From Bryobacteraceae bacterium (GTDB lineage: Bacteria > Acidobacteriota > Terriglobia > Bryobacterales > Bryobacteraceae), in assembly GCA_030039005.1 (NCBI GenBank), contig JASHQT010000091.1, forward strand, positions 1 through 13,045: a DNA stretch of 13,045 nucleotides, in the 5' to 3' direction. Positions 6,878 to 13,045 of this stretch are shown here, one piece after another. The notes beneath the pieces were generated by a model. The model had not been told where the DNA came from, searched no databases, and saw only the letters and a program-made list of their open reading frames with translations. The position numbers and the translations under genes are program-made. Position 1 is the first letter of the stretch. Every line of letters starts with the position of its first letter.

Positions 6878-7591
6878 CTAGCGCGCGGCCAGCGCCGCAG
6901 GGCTTTCTTCGGGAACTTCGGGTGTTGGGGATTCCAGGGTCAGGTGATTAGAAAGCTCGCGTAATCCCGGCGCCGACCACGCCGCCCTGTCCGCCGCTTC
7001 GCGCTGCGCGAGCGAGCCGACGCAACCCCATAGACGGACGCAATCGCCGTCCACTTCCACCACGATTCGCCGGGCGTTCAGATCGGCGCACCGCGCGAGC
7101 GCGCTTTCGATTTCTTCTTTCAGCTCCTGCGGCGGAACCGCGGGCCGGATTGCGATTAGATTCGTGACACCAATCACGCCGGCCAGATCGGCCACTGCAT
7201 CTTCAGCCGCCATTTTTTGGAAGCGGCGCTCGACCGCGCCTTCCAGAATCACCCAGCCCTTGGTGACGCTGACGGTGATGCGGTCCTGCGGAACCAGCGC
7301 GTTCCAGTCCAGCGCGTTGGCTGCTGCCCAGGCGATGTCGGCATCGCTTCGCTCGGCGGGGCCAGCCAGTTTCACTTCCAGTTCGCTGGCGACCGCGCGA
7401 ACACCGCGAACCCGTGCGGCTGCGCGCTCGGCCGCGCGTTTGGCGGCGTGAGTTTCCACCACTCCGCTCAGCGTGACGATCCCGTCTTTGACTCCCACGC
7501 CAATTGCGGTGGAATGGACCGCCGGTTCCCAATCCAATTCGCGAATTACGTCTTCTTGCACCGATTTGTCTTCGAACATAGGGCGGAACAT
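6878..7591 (-). CDS. Triple-BON-domain protein
   Basis: A 237-residue protein with three successive BON modules at about 12-75, 84-150 and 157-222. Each has the family's small alpha/beta pattern and Gly signature (GVKDGIVTLSGVVETHAAK, VTKGWVILEGAVERRFQK, VDGDCVRLWGCVGSLAQRE). BON domains are thought to bind phospholipids or other ligands; OsmY is the best known example. There is no signal peptide, so it is probably cytoplasmic or membrane-associated from inside, unlike OsmY. The start at 7591 is preceded by GTGGGGGT about 6-13 nt upstream; the next Met (codon at 7579) lacks a ribosome site. It lies 57 nt after the APS-kinase-like gene and 7 nt before the transpeptidase gene, in one minus-strand run. 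The role is unknown; an envelope-stress function is a guess from context. Confidence 0.82.
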   Translation of the reverse strand: MFRPMFEDKSVQEDVIRELDWEPAVHSTAIGVGVKDGIVTLSGVVETHAAKRAAERAAARVRGVRAVASELEVKLAGPAERSDADIAWAAANALDWNALVPQDRITVSVTKGWVILEGAVERRFQKMAAEDAVADLAGVIGVTNLIAIRPAVPPQELKEEIESALARCADLNARRIVVEVDGDCVRLWGCVGSLAQREAADRAAWSAPGLRELSNHLTLESPTPEVPEESPAALAAR

Positions 7592-7648
7592 ACGACACCC
7601 CCACTACTCCTGTGCACGCCCGTGACCAAACTTAGGGGTAATTTCAGG

Positions 7649-8176
7649 CTAATTTATGTAGCCCTTCGCAGCTAGTGTTTCGACGATCCGGCGGGCATCG
7701 GCCTCGGGATCTTCGCCGTGAATCAGCACGTCGGGCGATGGGGGAGGCTCGTAAGGATCCTGGAGTCCTGGTACGTTAGTGGCCTCGCCCGAAGCAGCGC
7801 CGCGATAGATCCCCTTAGGATCGCGGGCCATGCAGGTCTCGAGCGGCACATCGACGTAGACCTCGAGGAACTGCGGGATTTCGCGCCGTGCGCGCTCGCG
7901 GTAGGCGAGGCGGTTGGCCGTGGCGTCGAAGATCACGGGGAATCCCTGGCGGACCAGCAACGCACCTAGATCGGCCATCTGGCGGTAGAACGTTTCGCGG
8001 CCCTCCATAGAATACGGATGGCCGATCTCCAGGATTTTGCGCAGCGCATCGGATTCGAGCACGATGGGGTGAACGCCGCGAGCGGCGAGCTTCGCCCCGA
8101 GCGCCGCGGTGACGGTGGATTTTCCGGACGCCGGCAGCCCGGTGATCCAAAGCGCCCAGGAATTATGCGCTGCCAC
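7649..8176 (-). CDS. Adenylyl-sulfate-kinase-like P-loop kinase of uncertain substrate
   Basis: A 175-residue P-loop protein with the APS kinase (CysC) fold. Walker A is GLPASGKST at 13-21. The C-terminal half keeps the family block VDVPLETCMARDPKGIYRGA and DPYEPPPSPDV. The substrate-binding segments differ from true CysC: the usual DGDNVR is ESDALR (41-46), the ISP/hydrophobic block after strand 4 is FDATANRLAYRERAR, and DRxENIRR is GRETFYRQ. It is therefore better called APS-kinase-like; phosphorylation of a different small molecule is likely. No cysND, cysH or other sulfate assimilation gene is nearby. It starts at a GTG (8176) inside the end of the phosphotransferase gene (14-bp overlap), with GGTGA just upstream, implying translational coupling. 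Confidence 0.78.
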   Translation of the reverse strand: MAAHNSWALWITGLPASGKSTVTAALGAKLAARGVHPIVLESDALRKILEIGHPYSMEGRETFYRQMADLGALLVRQGFPVIFDATANRLAYRERARREIPQFLEVYVDVPLETCMARDPKGIYRGAASGEATNVPGLQDPYEPPPSPDVLIHGEDPEADARRIVETLAAKGYIN

Positions 8177-9296
8177 AATATGTGTTCACCCGGCGCGGCT
8201 CGAACCGGTCCTGTTCGAGGATGTTCAGGATAAAGTTGAGCAGCTTGCCGCGAACCGAGTCGTCGAGCGAGGGATACCAGACGGGACTGGCGAGCACCAG
8301 GGCGCGAAACACGAAGAACGGCGCGGCTACTTCCAGCATCTCGCGATCGCCGGTTTTTTCGAGATAGCGGTCCCAGAAGCGCAGAAATAATGTCTCGAAC
8401 GCGCGCTCCAGCCGGCCTGATTGCTGCAAAGAGAAAAACAGGTAATTGATGGTGATGCAAGTGACATCGTCGGCGGGATCGCCATATTCGCCGCGCGAAC
8501 GGTCGAGCACGCGGAAATCGGTGGCGGATTCGAGCGCAGGGGAAAACAGAATGTTCCAGGGATGAAAATCGCCATGGATTTGGCGCAGCCGGTGCGTGCG
8601 ATTGCGCAAACGCCAGCGCCAGGAGACGGCGCGATGCTCGATGCGCTCGAGAATTTGCGGAGTGAACAAGGGATGCTCGGGGTAGGAATCGGACAATCCC
8701 ATGATGCACTCACCATCGCCTACCAGCTCGCGGTTGCGGCGCACGTAGAGCTTGGAATCGTTGCTTTTCTCGGCGTGAATTTCCGCGAGGTAGTCGCAGA
8801 GCGCGTCCGAGCGCGCGAGGTCGAGGCGCGTTAAGTCTCCTCGCTCGCGCAGCCGTTCCAGATCGACGGCGTAAGGGGCACCCTCGGCATATTCGGTGAG
8901 CAGGCAAAACTCTTCGGCCGCGCCGAGCGAAATCAGATCGCCGCGGGATTGGAATGCGCCCACATCAAAGGAACGCACATGCCGGGGCAAACGATTGAAG
9001 GCCTGGTGCGACCACAGCAGGATGCGCGCGCGATCCGCCATGTGCTCGTGGCCGAACGAGCCGGGTCCCATGGTGTGGAGAACGGCCGTGTGGAAAACTG
9101 GTGCATCGCGCCCCGTTTCCGTGGCCTCGTAGTCCACGCGCAGCGGAACGCCGTAGCCGAAGCCTTTGCCTTCTTCCGGAGAGCCGAGATGGGCGAGCGC
9201 GGTGACGCGCACGTCGCGGGCGAACACGGAGCTCAGGTAGCGCTCGATCTTCGCATGATCGAACTGGGCTGGATCGAATTGGGGCGCCTCACTCAT
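8163..9296 (-). CDS. APH-like phosphotransferase (aminoglycoside phosphotransferase family fold)
   Basis: A 377-residue cytoplasmic kinase-fold enzyme. The catalytic loop is IHGDFHPWNILF (Asp243, His245), followed by the metal-binding segment VLDRSRGEYGDPADDV (Asp265), both diagnostic of the APH/choline kinase superfamily. The N-lobe strand that usually carries the ATP lysine reads VFHTAVLHTMGPGSFG, with His where Lys is expected; I recall that this phosphotransferase subfamily often lacks that Lys. These proteins phosphorylate hydroxyls of small metabolites; drug resistance should not be assumed. It is the first gene of the minus-strand run and overlaps the APS-kinase-like gene by 14 bp. The ribosome site is weak (GGA about 4 nt before the ATG). 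A 24-bp dyad lies 54 bp upstream of the start codon. Confidence 0.8.
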   Translation of the reverse strand: MSEAPQFDPAQFDHAKIERYLSSVFARDVRVTALAHLGSPEEGKGFGYGVPLRVDYEATETGRDAPVFHTAVLHTMGPGSFGHEHMADRARILLWSHQAFNRLPRHVRSFDVGAFQSRGDLISLGAAEEFCLLTEYAEGAPYAVDLERLRERGDLTRLDLARSDALCDYLAEIHAEKSNDSKLYVRRNRELVGDGECIMGLSDSYPEHPLFTPQILERIEHRAVSWRWRLRNRTHRLRQIHGDFHPWNILFSPALESATDFRVLDRSRGEYGDPADDVTCITINYLFFSLQQSGRLERAFETLFLRFWDRYLEKTGDREMLEVAAPFFVFRALVLASPVWYPSLDDSVRGKLLNFILNILEQDRFEPRRVNTYCGSA

Positions 9297-9349
9297 GATT
9301 CCGTGCGCGAAATCCTTCAGAACGGCGCGTTTTCATTGAAAAAAACGGC

Positions 9350-9373
9350 GTGCACGCGGTTAACGGATTGCAC
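9350..9373. promoter_or_regulatory. 24-bp dyad in the divergent spacer, candidate operator
   Basis: GTGCA (9350-9354) and TGCAC (9369-9373) flank the palindrome GTTAAC (9359-9364), each separated from it by 4 bp. All three share one symmetry centre at 9361/9362, and the 9357/9366 pair also matches, so 9 of 12 base pairs are symmetric. This is typical of a dimeric repressor site. It sits between the start of the phosphotransferase operon and the CBS gene. On the minus strand a TTAACC/TTCAAT pair with a 17-bp spacer overlaps it, a weak promoter. Confidence 0.4.
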
Positions 9374-9500
9374 GCTCCATTGTAGTTCGGAGTGGTTGTG
9401 CATCGCGCGGACCGGGTGCGGGGTAAGCAGCTCCGCTGAAGTCCGCCAGAGCGCTTCCGCACTGCGCCGCGCCATGCACTTTCCACCCGAGCGCCGCGAC

Positions 9501-9542
9501 CGCGGGCGAAGCAGCCGTAGTCGCGGGCGAAGCAGCCGTAGT
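9501..9542. repeat. Perfect 21-bp tandem duplication upstream of the CBS gene
   Basis: A 21-bp unit beginning CGCGGGCGAAGC and ending CCGTAGT occurs twice head to tail (9501-9521 and 9522-9542) with no mismatch. It ends 19 bp before the CBS start codon, just ahead of the ribosome site, so it would lie in the leader or promoter. It could be two regulator half-sites or a slippage product. Confidence 0.75.
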
Positions 9543-9561
9543 CAAAGAGGGGAGGCATCCC

Positions 9562-10053
9562 ATGAAAGTTCGCGAAGTGATGACACCTAAGGCGGCGTTT
9601 TGCGGGCCGGAGTCCACGCTCGAACAGGCCACCTTCCTGATGCGGCGGCACAACTGCGGTTTTCTGCCGGTAGTGGGCGACGGCGGCAACGTGATCGGCG
9701 TCATCACCGATCGCGATATGTGCATCGCGCTCGGTACCCGCAATCGCAAGCCCTCCGATCTGCGCGTTTGGGACGTGATGCCGCACAAGCTGTTCACCTG
9801 CATGGAAGGCGACGACGTGCATTGCGCGCTGAAGACGCTGCGCGGCGCGAGAATCCGCCGGCTCCCGGTGATCGACCGGGACGGCGCACTGGTAGGTGTC
9901 CTCTCGATCGACGACATCGTGCTGCGTGCACGTGAGCATCTGTTGCGGAAGGACATCTCTTACGCCGATGTGGAAAACACGTTTAAAGCGATCCGCGGCC
10001 GTCCGGTCGCCGTCGAGCCGCATCCTGAAGTAAGCGTGTCGTTTCACCGCTAG
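9562..10053 (+). CDS. CBS-pair regulatory protein
   Basis: A 163-residue cytoplasmic protein made almost only of two CBS domains (about 3-58 and 68-126). The first has VREVMTPKAA, FLPVVGDGG and VIGVITDRD (Asp50-Asp52). The second has VWDVMPHKLF, RRLPVIDRDG and LVGVLSIDD (Asp117-Asp118). CBS pairs dimerise and bind adenine nucleotides such as AMP, ATP or SAM; stand-alone ones usually regulate a partner protein. A strong ribosome site, GAGGGGAGG, precedes the ATG by 6 nt. The gene is monocistronic by position, divergent from the phosphotransferase operon, and has a 37-residue tail without a recognised domain. The partner and ligand are unknown. Confidence 0.88.
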   Translation: MKVREVMTPKAAFCGPESTLEQATFLMRRHNCGFLPVVGDGGNVIGVITDRDMCIALGTRNRKPSDLRVWDVMPHKLFTCMEGDDVHCALKTLRGARIRRLPVIDRDGALVGVLSIDDIVLRAREHLLRKDISYADVENTFKAIRGRPVAVEPHPEVSVSFHR

Positions 10054-10088
10054 AAGATTACGAAAAAGAAGATTCCGCTTGCTGACGC

Positions 10089-10113
10089 GCGCAGCTCACC
10101 CAGGTTAGCGCGC
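10089..10113. other. Hairpin downstream of the CBS gene, possible 3' structure
   Basis: GCGC (10089-10092) and GCT (10094-10096) pair with AGC and GCGC (10107-10113) around a bulged A. The inner ACC/GGT words can add pairs. It starts 36 nt after the CBS stop codon. No T-run follows, so it does not look like a standard intrinsic terminator; mRNA end protection or Rho-dependent termination are alternatives. Confidence 0.35.
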
Positions 10114-10120
10114 AGCCTAA

Positions 10121-10145
10121 GCACATGTTCCTACTCTCCATGTGC
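10121..10145. other. Perfect inverted repeat GCACATG/CATGTGC
   Basis: GCACATG at 10121-10127 and CATGTGC at 10139-10145 form a perfect 7-bp dyad around 11 bp, just after the preceding hairpin. It may be a second hairpin in the CBS 3' region or a protein-binding dyad. No T-run follows. Confidence 0.35.
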
Positions 10146-10434
10146 ATCGGCTGTATGCTGTGCAACTAAAGCTCCGTTTCGAGCGTTGTAGGGCGCAGCC
10201 TTTGCGGGGTTTTTACCCACGCGCAGAAGGCAGGCGCTAGAAAATCAAAGACTTTCGCGTGGCGATCCAAATGCGCGTATTGGAATTGCTGGGAGGAGTT
10301 CCATAGCAACAAGGGACGCCGTGCCATCGAGTGCCCCGGGCTGCGGACTCGCTCCCAGCAGCGCACACTCTGCAGGCGTAGGATCGTCCCCAAGGCCCTC
10401 TTTCAATATTGTCCGTCGTGGGCTATTGTGCCGG

Positions 10435-10842
10435 CTATTGCCGTTGGATGTCGCGTAAATAACGCGCCAGATTGTCGATTCTTACCTTCCCAAGATCCTG
10501 ATCGCGAGTGACTTGCGAGAACACCGGGCCCCAGACGGGCATGGCGCGTGTGCCGTGACCGCTGGGGAGCGGTTCTTCGCCGGAGATGATGCGATCGATG
10601 CGAGCCAGCGGAAACTCGCCACCGTTGCGCGCCGCGATGCGCGTCAAATCCGGCGGCGTCACCTTCATCCACGCCGCCATCGGACCATTGCCCCTGCCAT
10701 CCGAACCGTGGCAGGAGGCGCAGTAGGCCTTGTAAAGGTTGTCTCCGCGGATGGAATCGATCAGGGGCTGAGGCTGAGGGTGGATTGCCCATGCGGCGAA
10801 AACGCCGCCGGCTGCCAACATAGCGAACATTTTGCCAGACAT
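10435..10842 (-). CDS. Monohaem c-type cytochrome (class I)
   Basis: A 135-residue exported or membrane-anchored cytochrome c. Residues 1-20 are a hydrophobic leader (MFAMLAAGGVFAAWAI) that may be cleaved or serve as an anchor; there is no clear cleavage site. The haem site is YCASCH (Cys41, Cys44, His45), followed by GSDGRGNGP. Met101 in TRAMPVWGP is the probable distal haem ligand. The C-terminal helix is IDNLARYLRDI. It would carry electrons in the periplasm. The ribosome site GAGGAG sits 8 nt before the ATG and overlaps the stop codon of the small membrane ORF, so the two are probably coupled. Which oxidase or dehydrogenase it serves is not evident; the PQQ dehydrogenase at the other end of the window is one possible donor, but that is speculative. 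Confidence 0.85.
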   Translation of the reverse strand: MSGKMFAMLAAGGVFAAWAIHPQPQPLIDSIRGDNLYKAYCASCHGSDGRGNGPMAAWMKVTPPDLTRIAARNGGEFPLARIDRIISGEEPLPSGHGTRAMPVWGPVFSQVTRDQDLGKVRIDNLARYLRDIQRQ

Positions 10843-10854
10843 TGCGTCTACTCC

Positions 10855-10989
10855 TCACCGTGCGAATAGGGCCAGGGCGGCAACCGTGAGCAGGATGGGC
10901 GCAAACAGGGCAAGCCATTTTTCAGGCGAACTGGAGCGCGATTCCCGCGGCAGGCTGCTCAAAGGAAGCTCGTTCTGGTTGGTCGGCAC
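10855..10989 (-). CDS. 44-residue single-helix membrane peptide upstream of cytochrome c
   Basis: A small ORF starting at GTG (10987-10989) and ending in TGA 12 nt before the cytochrome start. GAGG lies 8 nt upstream of the GTG. It encodes a polar N-terminus (VPTNQNELPLSSLPRESR) and then one clear membrane helix, residues 25-43 (starting WLALFAPILLTVAALAL), ending in Arg44. The hydrophilic-then-hydrophobic arrangement, the ribosome site and the stop codon overlapping the cytochrome's ribosome site all support a real gene. I know of no family for it; by position it could be a small subunit or assembly factor for the cytochrome or its partner complex. Confidence 0.6.
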   Translation of the reverse strand: MPTNQNELPLSSLPRESRSSSPEKWLALFAPILLTVAALALFAR

Positions 10990-10997
10990 GATATTGT

Positions 10998-11013
10998 CCT
11001 CGCCCGAGCGAGG
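10998..11013 (-). promoter_or_regulatory. Hairpin that could mask the small ORF's ribosome site
   Basis: CCTCGC (10998-11003) and GCGAGG (11008-11013) pair perfectly around a 4-nt loop. In the minus-strand RNA the downstream arm contains GAGG, the ribosome site of the GTG start at 10989. Folding would hide it, so translation of the small ORF and perhaps the coupled cytochrome could be controlled by opening this stem. Confidence 0.3.
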
Positions 11014-11057
11014 GCAATTGAGAGGCCGCTCAGATCGCAGGTAAATGCTTTAGCTCC

Positions 11058-11080
11058 GGGTGAGATACGTGGTCTCACCC
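11058..11080. other. Perfect 8-bp hairpin/dyad between histidine kinase and cytochrome unit
   Basis: GGGTGAGA (11058-11065) and TCTCACCC (11073-11080) flank a 7-nt loop. It begins about 20 nt after the histidine kinase stop codon and lies 69 nt upstream of the small ORF's start. There is no T-run on either strand, so a classic intrinsic terminator is unlikely. It could be a 3'-end stabiliser or processing point, or a regulator site for the cytochrome unit. Confidence 0.45.
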
Positions 11081-11100
11081 AGATTGGTGCGGAATTTGAC

Positions 11101-13045
11101 TCAGCCCGTAGTATTTTGAGAGGGCTGTGGCTGCGCGCCGTCCGGTTCGAGTTGCGCTTTCAGTTTTGCTACAGTGACGGGCTTGGTGATGTAGTCGTCA
11201 AAGCCGGCTTCGATAGCCCGCTCGCGATCGCCCTGCATGGCGAACGCGGTCAGCGCCACCACCCGCAGATTACGTAGCGCGGGATCGCCGCGGATTTCGC
11301 GCAACACGGCGTAGCCATCCATCTCCGGCATCTGGATATCGAGCAGCACCAGGTCCGGCGGCGCCTCGCGAATCTTCTCGAGCGCCTCACGCCCGTCGGA
11401 GGCCTCGATGATGGAGCGGACGTGGCCGGCCAGGCTTTCGCGCACCAGTTCGCGGCCGGCGGGGTTGTCGTCGGCCACCAGGACGCGCTTGCCTGGGCCG
11501 TCATGACGCAGACTGCGAAGCTGATCGAGAAGCTTCTGCCGCCAGCCAGCTCCTTTGGCGAAAACCTGCGCTCCCTGCTCGACGAGCGACTGGCGTTCGC
11601 GCGCAGAGAGATCCTTTACCGTCAGGATCATCACCGGGATGCGGGCCAGTTTCGGATCGGCGCGAATATCGCTGAGCACGTCGAATCCGCTGCGGCCGGG
11701 AAGCAGCAGGTCCAGCACGACGGCGTCGACGCGCGAAGTGGCCAGAATGCGCAAGGCTTCGGCGGCGTAGCGGGCGGTGAGGGGCGTAAAGCCCTCGTTC
11801 ATCAAGGTATCGGCCAACAGCTCGCGGGTCTCGAGATCATCGTCCACAACCAGGACCCGCAGCACGCCCTCGGGCTGCAAAACGTGGCGGATCGCGCGGA
11901 TCAGCGTGCCGCTGGGGACGGGCTTTACCAGCGAATCGGCCGCGCCCAGCGCGCCGGCCATTTTGCGCTCGTCGGCGGGAGAAACAATGACCACCGGAAT
12001 GCCTCGCGTTCCGGCGGAGTTCTTGAGTTCATGTAGCGTCTCCCACCCGCTCTTGCCCGGCAGCTCCATGTCGAGCAGAACCAGATCGGGCTGGAGGTCC
12101 TGGGCTTTGTGGAATGCGTCGGCGCCTGAGCCGGCCATCTCCACCCGGAATCCATCCTCCTGCAAATGGCGCTGGATCTCATCGCGCCAGGCCGAGACGG
12201 GGCCCGCCACCAGCAGCAGGGGCGACACCACGCCGATCGCCTTGGCGGCCGGTTCTTCCTCGGGTTGGCTGAGACGCAGAGTGAAGAAGAAACGGCTGCC
12301 TTTGCCCGGTTCGCTTTCCACCCAGATCCTTCCGCCGTGATGCTCGACGAGCCTTTTGGTGATGGCGAGGCCCAGTCCCGTGCCCTCGCGCACGCCTTTG
12401 GTGGTGGCGCTGGCCTGGCGAAAGCTCTCGAAGATCGCTTCCTGATCCTCGGCGGAGATGCCGATGCCCGTGTCGCCGACCAGGATGCAAACCGAATCCT
12501 CCAGGAGCGAGGATTCGATCCAGACGCGGCCGCCCGAAGGCGTGAACTTGATCGCGTTGCTGAGCAGATTGAAGAGGATTTCCTTGAAGCGCAGGCGGTC
12601 CGCATGCAGGGTCAATTGGGTATCGATGTCGCTGTCCAGGCTGATACCTTTGGTGGCAGCCAAGGGCCGCACGCTGGTGAGCACCTCGGCCACGGCCACG
12701 GCCATGGGGAACGATTCCACGCGCAGCTCCAGCCGCCCAGCCTCGATTTTCGAGAGATCGAGAACGTCGTTGATCAGCTCGAGCAAGTGCCCCGCGTCGC
12801 GCTGGATATGGGTGAGGAAGCGCTTCTGTTTCTCGTTGAGCGGGCCCGCGCTTTCTTCGGAAAGCAGCTCGGAAAATCCGAGAATCGTGTTCAGCGGCGT
12901 ACGCAATTCGTGGCTCATGCTGGCCAGGAATTCGCTTTTCAGCCGGTTGGCGCGCTCCACTTCCTGATTTCGCAGCGACAGCTCCTGGTTGGCCGCCGCG
13001 AGTTCGGAGGAATGCCGCTCCAGGCTCTGATTGAGCACCCGGATT
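11101..13045 (-). CDS. Hybrid histidine kinase with three receiver domains, 5' end outside window
   Basis: At least 647 residues; the frame is open to the window edge and begins mid coiled coil ([17 protein letters not shown]), so an N-terminal sensor part is missing. A GTG at 13038 is in frame but unlikely to be the start. Numbered from that codon: coiled coil 1-36; HisKA with phospho-acceptor His43 ([14 protein letters not shown]); HATPase with [23 protein letters not shown] and [11 protein letters not shown]1 with Asp323 in [11 protein letters not shown]2 with Asp443 in [11 protein letters not shown]3 with Asp567 in [14 protein letters not shown]1 is degenerate: the acidic pair after strand 1 is replaced (LLLVAGPVS), whereas REC2 (VVDDD) and REC3 (VADDN) are intact. 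No membrane helix is visible in the part present. The C-terminus ends QPSQNTTG. An output protein is not evident nearby. Confidence 0.9.
   Translation of the reverse strand, partial: IRVLNQSLERHSSELAAANQELSLRNQEVERANRLKSEFLASMSHELRTPLNTILGFSELLSEESAGPLNEKQKRFLTHIQRDAGHLLELINDVLDLSKIEAGRLELRVESFPMAVAVAEVLTSVRPLAATKGISLDSDIDTQLTLHADRLRFKEILFNLLSNAIKFTPSGGRVWIESSLLEDSVCILVGDTGIGISAEDQEAIFESFRQASATTKGVREGTGLGLAITKRLVEHHGGRIWVESEPGKGSRFFFTLRLSQPEEEPAAKAIGVVSPLLLVAGPVSAWRDEIQRHLQEDGFRVEMAGSGADAFHKAQDLQPDLVLLDMELPGKSGWETLHELKNSAGTRGIPVVIVSPADERKMAGALGAADSLVKPVPSGTLIRAIRHVLQPEGVLRVLVVDDDLETRELLADTLMNEGFTPLTARYAAEALRILATSRVDAVVLDLLLPGRSGFDVLSDIRADPKLARIPVMILTVKDLSARERQSLVEQGAQVFAKGAGWRQKLLDQLRSLRHDGPGKRVLVADDNPAGRELVRESLAGHVRSIIEASDGREALEKIREAPPDLVLLDIQMPEMDGYAVLREIRGDPALRNLRVVALTAFAMQGDRERAIEAGFDDYITKPVTVAKLKAQLEPDGAQPQPSQNTTG

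Larger units (their letters stand above)
10054..10434. other. Intergenic stretch between CBS and cytochrome genes
   Basis: 381 bp with no convincing gene. It holds two inverted repeats near the CBS end (listed separately) and a smaller hairpin at 10204-10222 (GCGGGGT, TTTT loop, ACCC then a bulged A and CGC). The one longer open frame on the minus strand (10166-10393) has no recognisable motif and no ribosome site. No tRNA or common structural RNA signature was recognised. Because both flanking genes point into it, it is a two-sided 3' region. Confidence 0.5.

Noticed and set aside
7649..8176. True CysC of sulfate assimilation
   Set aside because: The DGDNVR and ISP substrate motifs are altered and no other sulfate assimilation genes are present.
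8163..9296. Antibiotic resistance enzyme (aminoglycoside phosphotransferase)
   Set aside because: Only the fold signature matches. The context is housekeeping-like, with no mobile element, and the pairing with an APS-kinase-like gene fits metabolism better.
9289..10047. Minus-strand frame of 252 codons opposite the CBS gene
   Set aside because: It is fully antisense to a clear CBS-pair gene with a strong ribosome site, and its translation has no recognisable motif.
10166..10393. Minus-strand 75-codon frame in the CBS-cytochrome gap
   Set aside because: No ribosome site, no domain and mixed composition (Trp, Cys and Arg scattered). Better treated as chance unless homologues are found.
10421..10440. 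Direct repeat GGCTATTG (two copies, 12-bp period) at the end of the cytochrome gene
   Set aside because: Only 8 bp long and partly coding; likely chance or minor slippage.

Overview
The window is GC-rich, compact bacterial DNA with no rRNA, tRNA, CRISPR array or mobile element that I can recognise. The gene content suggests a soil acidobacterium of the Solibacter/Bryobacter kind. The pointers are a PknB-type kinase with a C-terminal beta-rich domain that I associate with acidobacterial proteins, a DUF3300 protein with a long Gly/Ala/Arg tail, multi-receiver hybrid histidine kinases and a periplasmic PQQ-type sugar dehydrogenase. This placement is an inference, not a database result.

Layout. 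1-1500: the possible tail of a plus-strand gene, then a minus-strand PQQ-dependent aldose dehydrogenase. 1539-3332: a plus-strand membrane Ser/Thr kinase whose ATP-anchoring Lys is replaced by Arg. 3343-4785: a convergent minus-strand DUF3300 protein with a well-formed sigma70-type promoter (4836-4864) that has an inverted repeat in its spacer. 5001-5522: a plus-strand MepK/YcbK-like peptidase, probably on a leaderless mRNA, whose 3' end overlaps by 38 bp that of a minus-strand L,D-transpeptidase. 9296 down to 5485: a four-gene minus-strand run of APH-like phosphotransferase, APS-kinase-like protein, triple-BON protein and YcbB/LdtD-like L,D-transpeptidase. 9562-10053: a plus-strand CBS-pair protein behind a 24-bp dyad and a perfect 21-bp tandem duplication. 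10054-10434: a non-coding stretch with two inverted repeats. 10989 down to 10435: a two-gene minus-strand unit, a previously uncalled 44-residue membrane peptide (GTG start) followed by a monohaem cytochrome c. 13045 down to 11101: a 5'-truncated hybrid histidine kinase with three receiver domains.

How the genes fit together. The clearest link is in cell-wall remodelling. The L,D-transpeptidase would make 3-3 peptidoglycan crosslinks, and the DUF882 peptidase resembles E. coli MepK, which cuts them. E. coli keeps ycbB and ycbK side by side; here the equivalents face each other tail to tail with overlapping ends. The phosphotransferase and APS-kinase-like genes overlap by 14 bp and probably act as a pair on an unknown small molecule. 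Regulation is prominent: a Ser/Thr kinase, a hybrid kinase, a CBS sensor and several dyads in intergenic DNA.

No defence system, phage or secretion locus was found. The most interesting leads are the Arg-for-Lys kinase with its extracytoplasmic domain, the overlapping Ldt/MepK-like pair (the Ldt apparently lacking its peptidoglycan-binding module), the APH/APS-kinase-like pair, and the small membrane ORF with a possible ribosome-site-masking hairpin.
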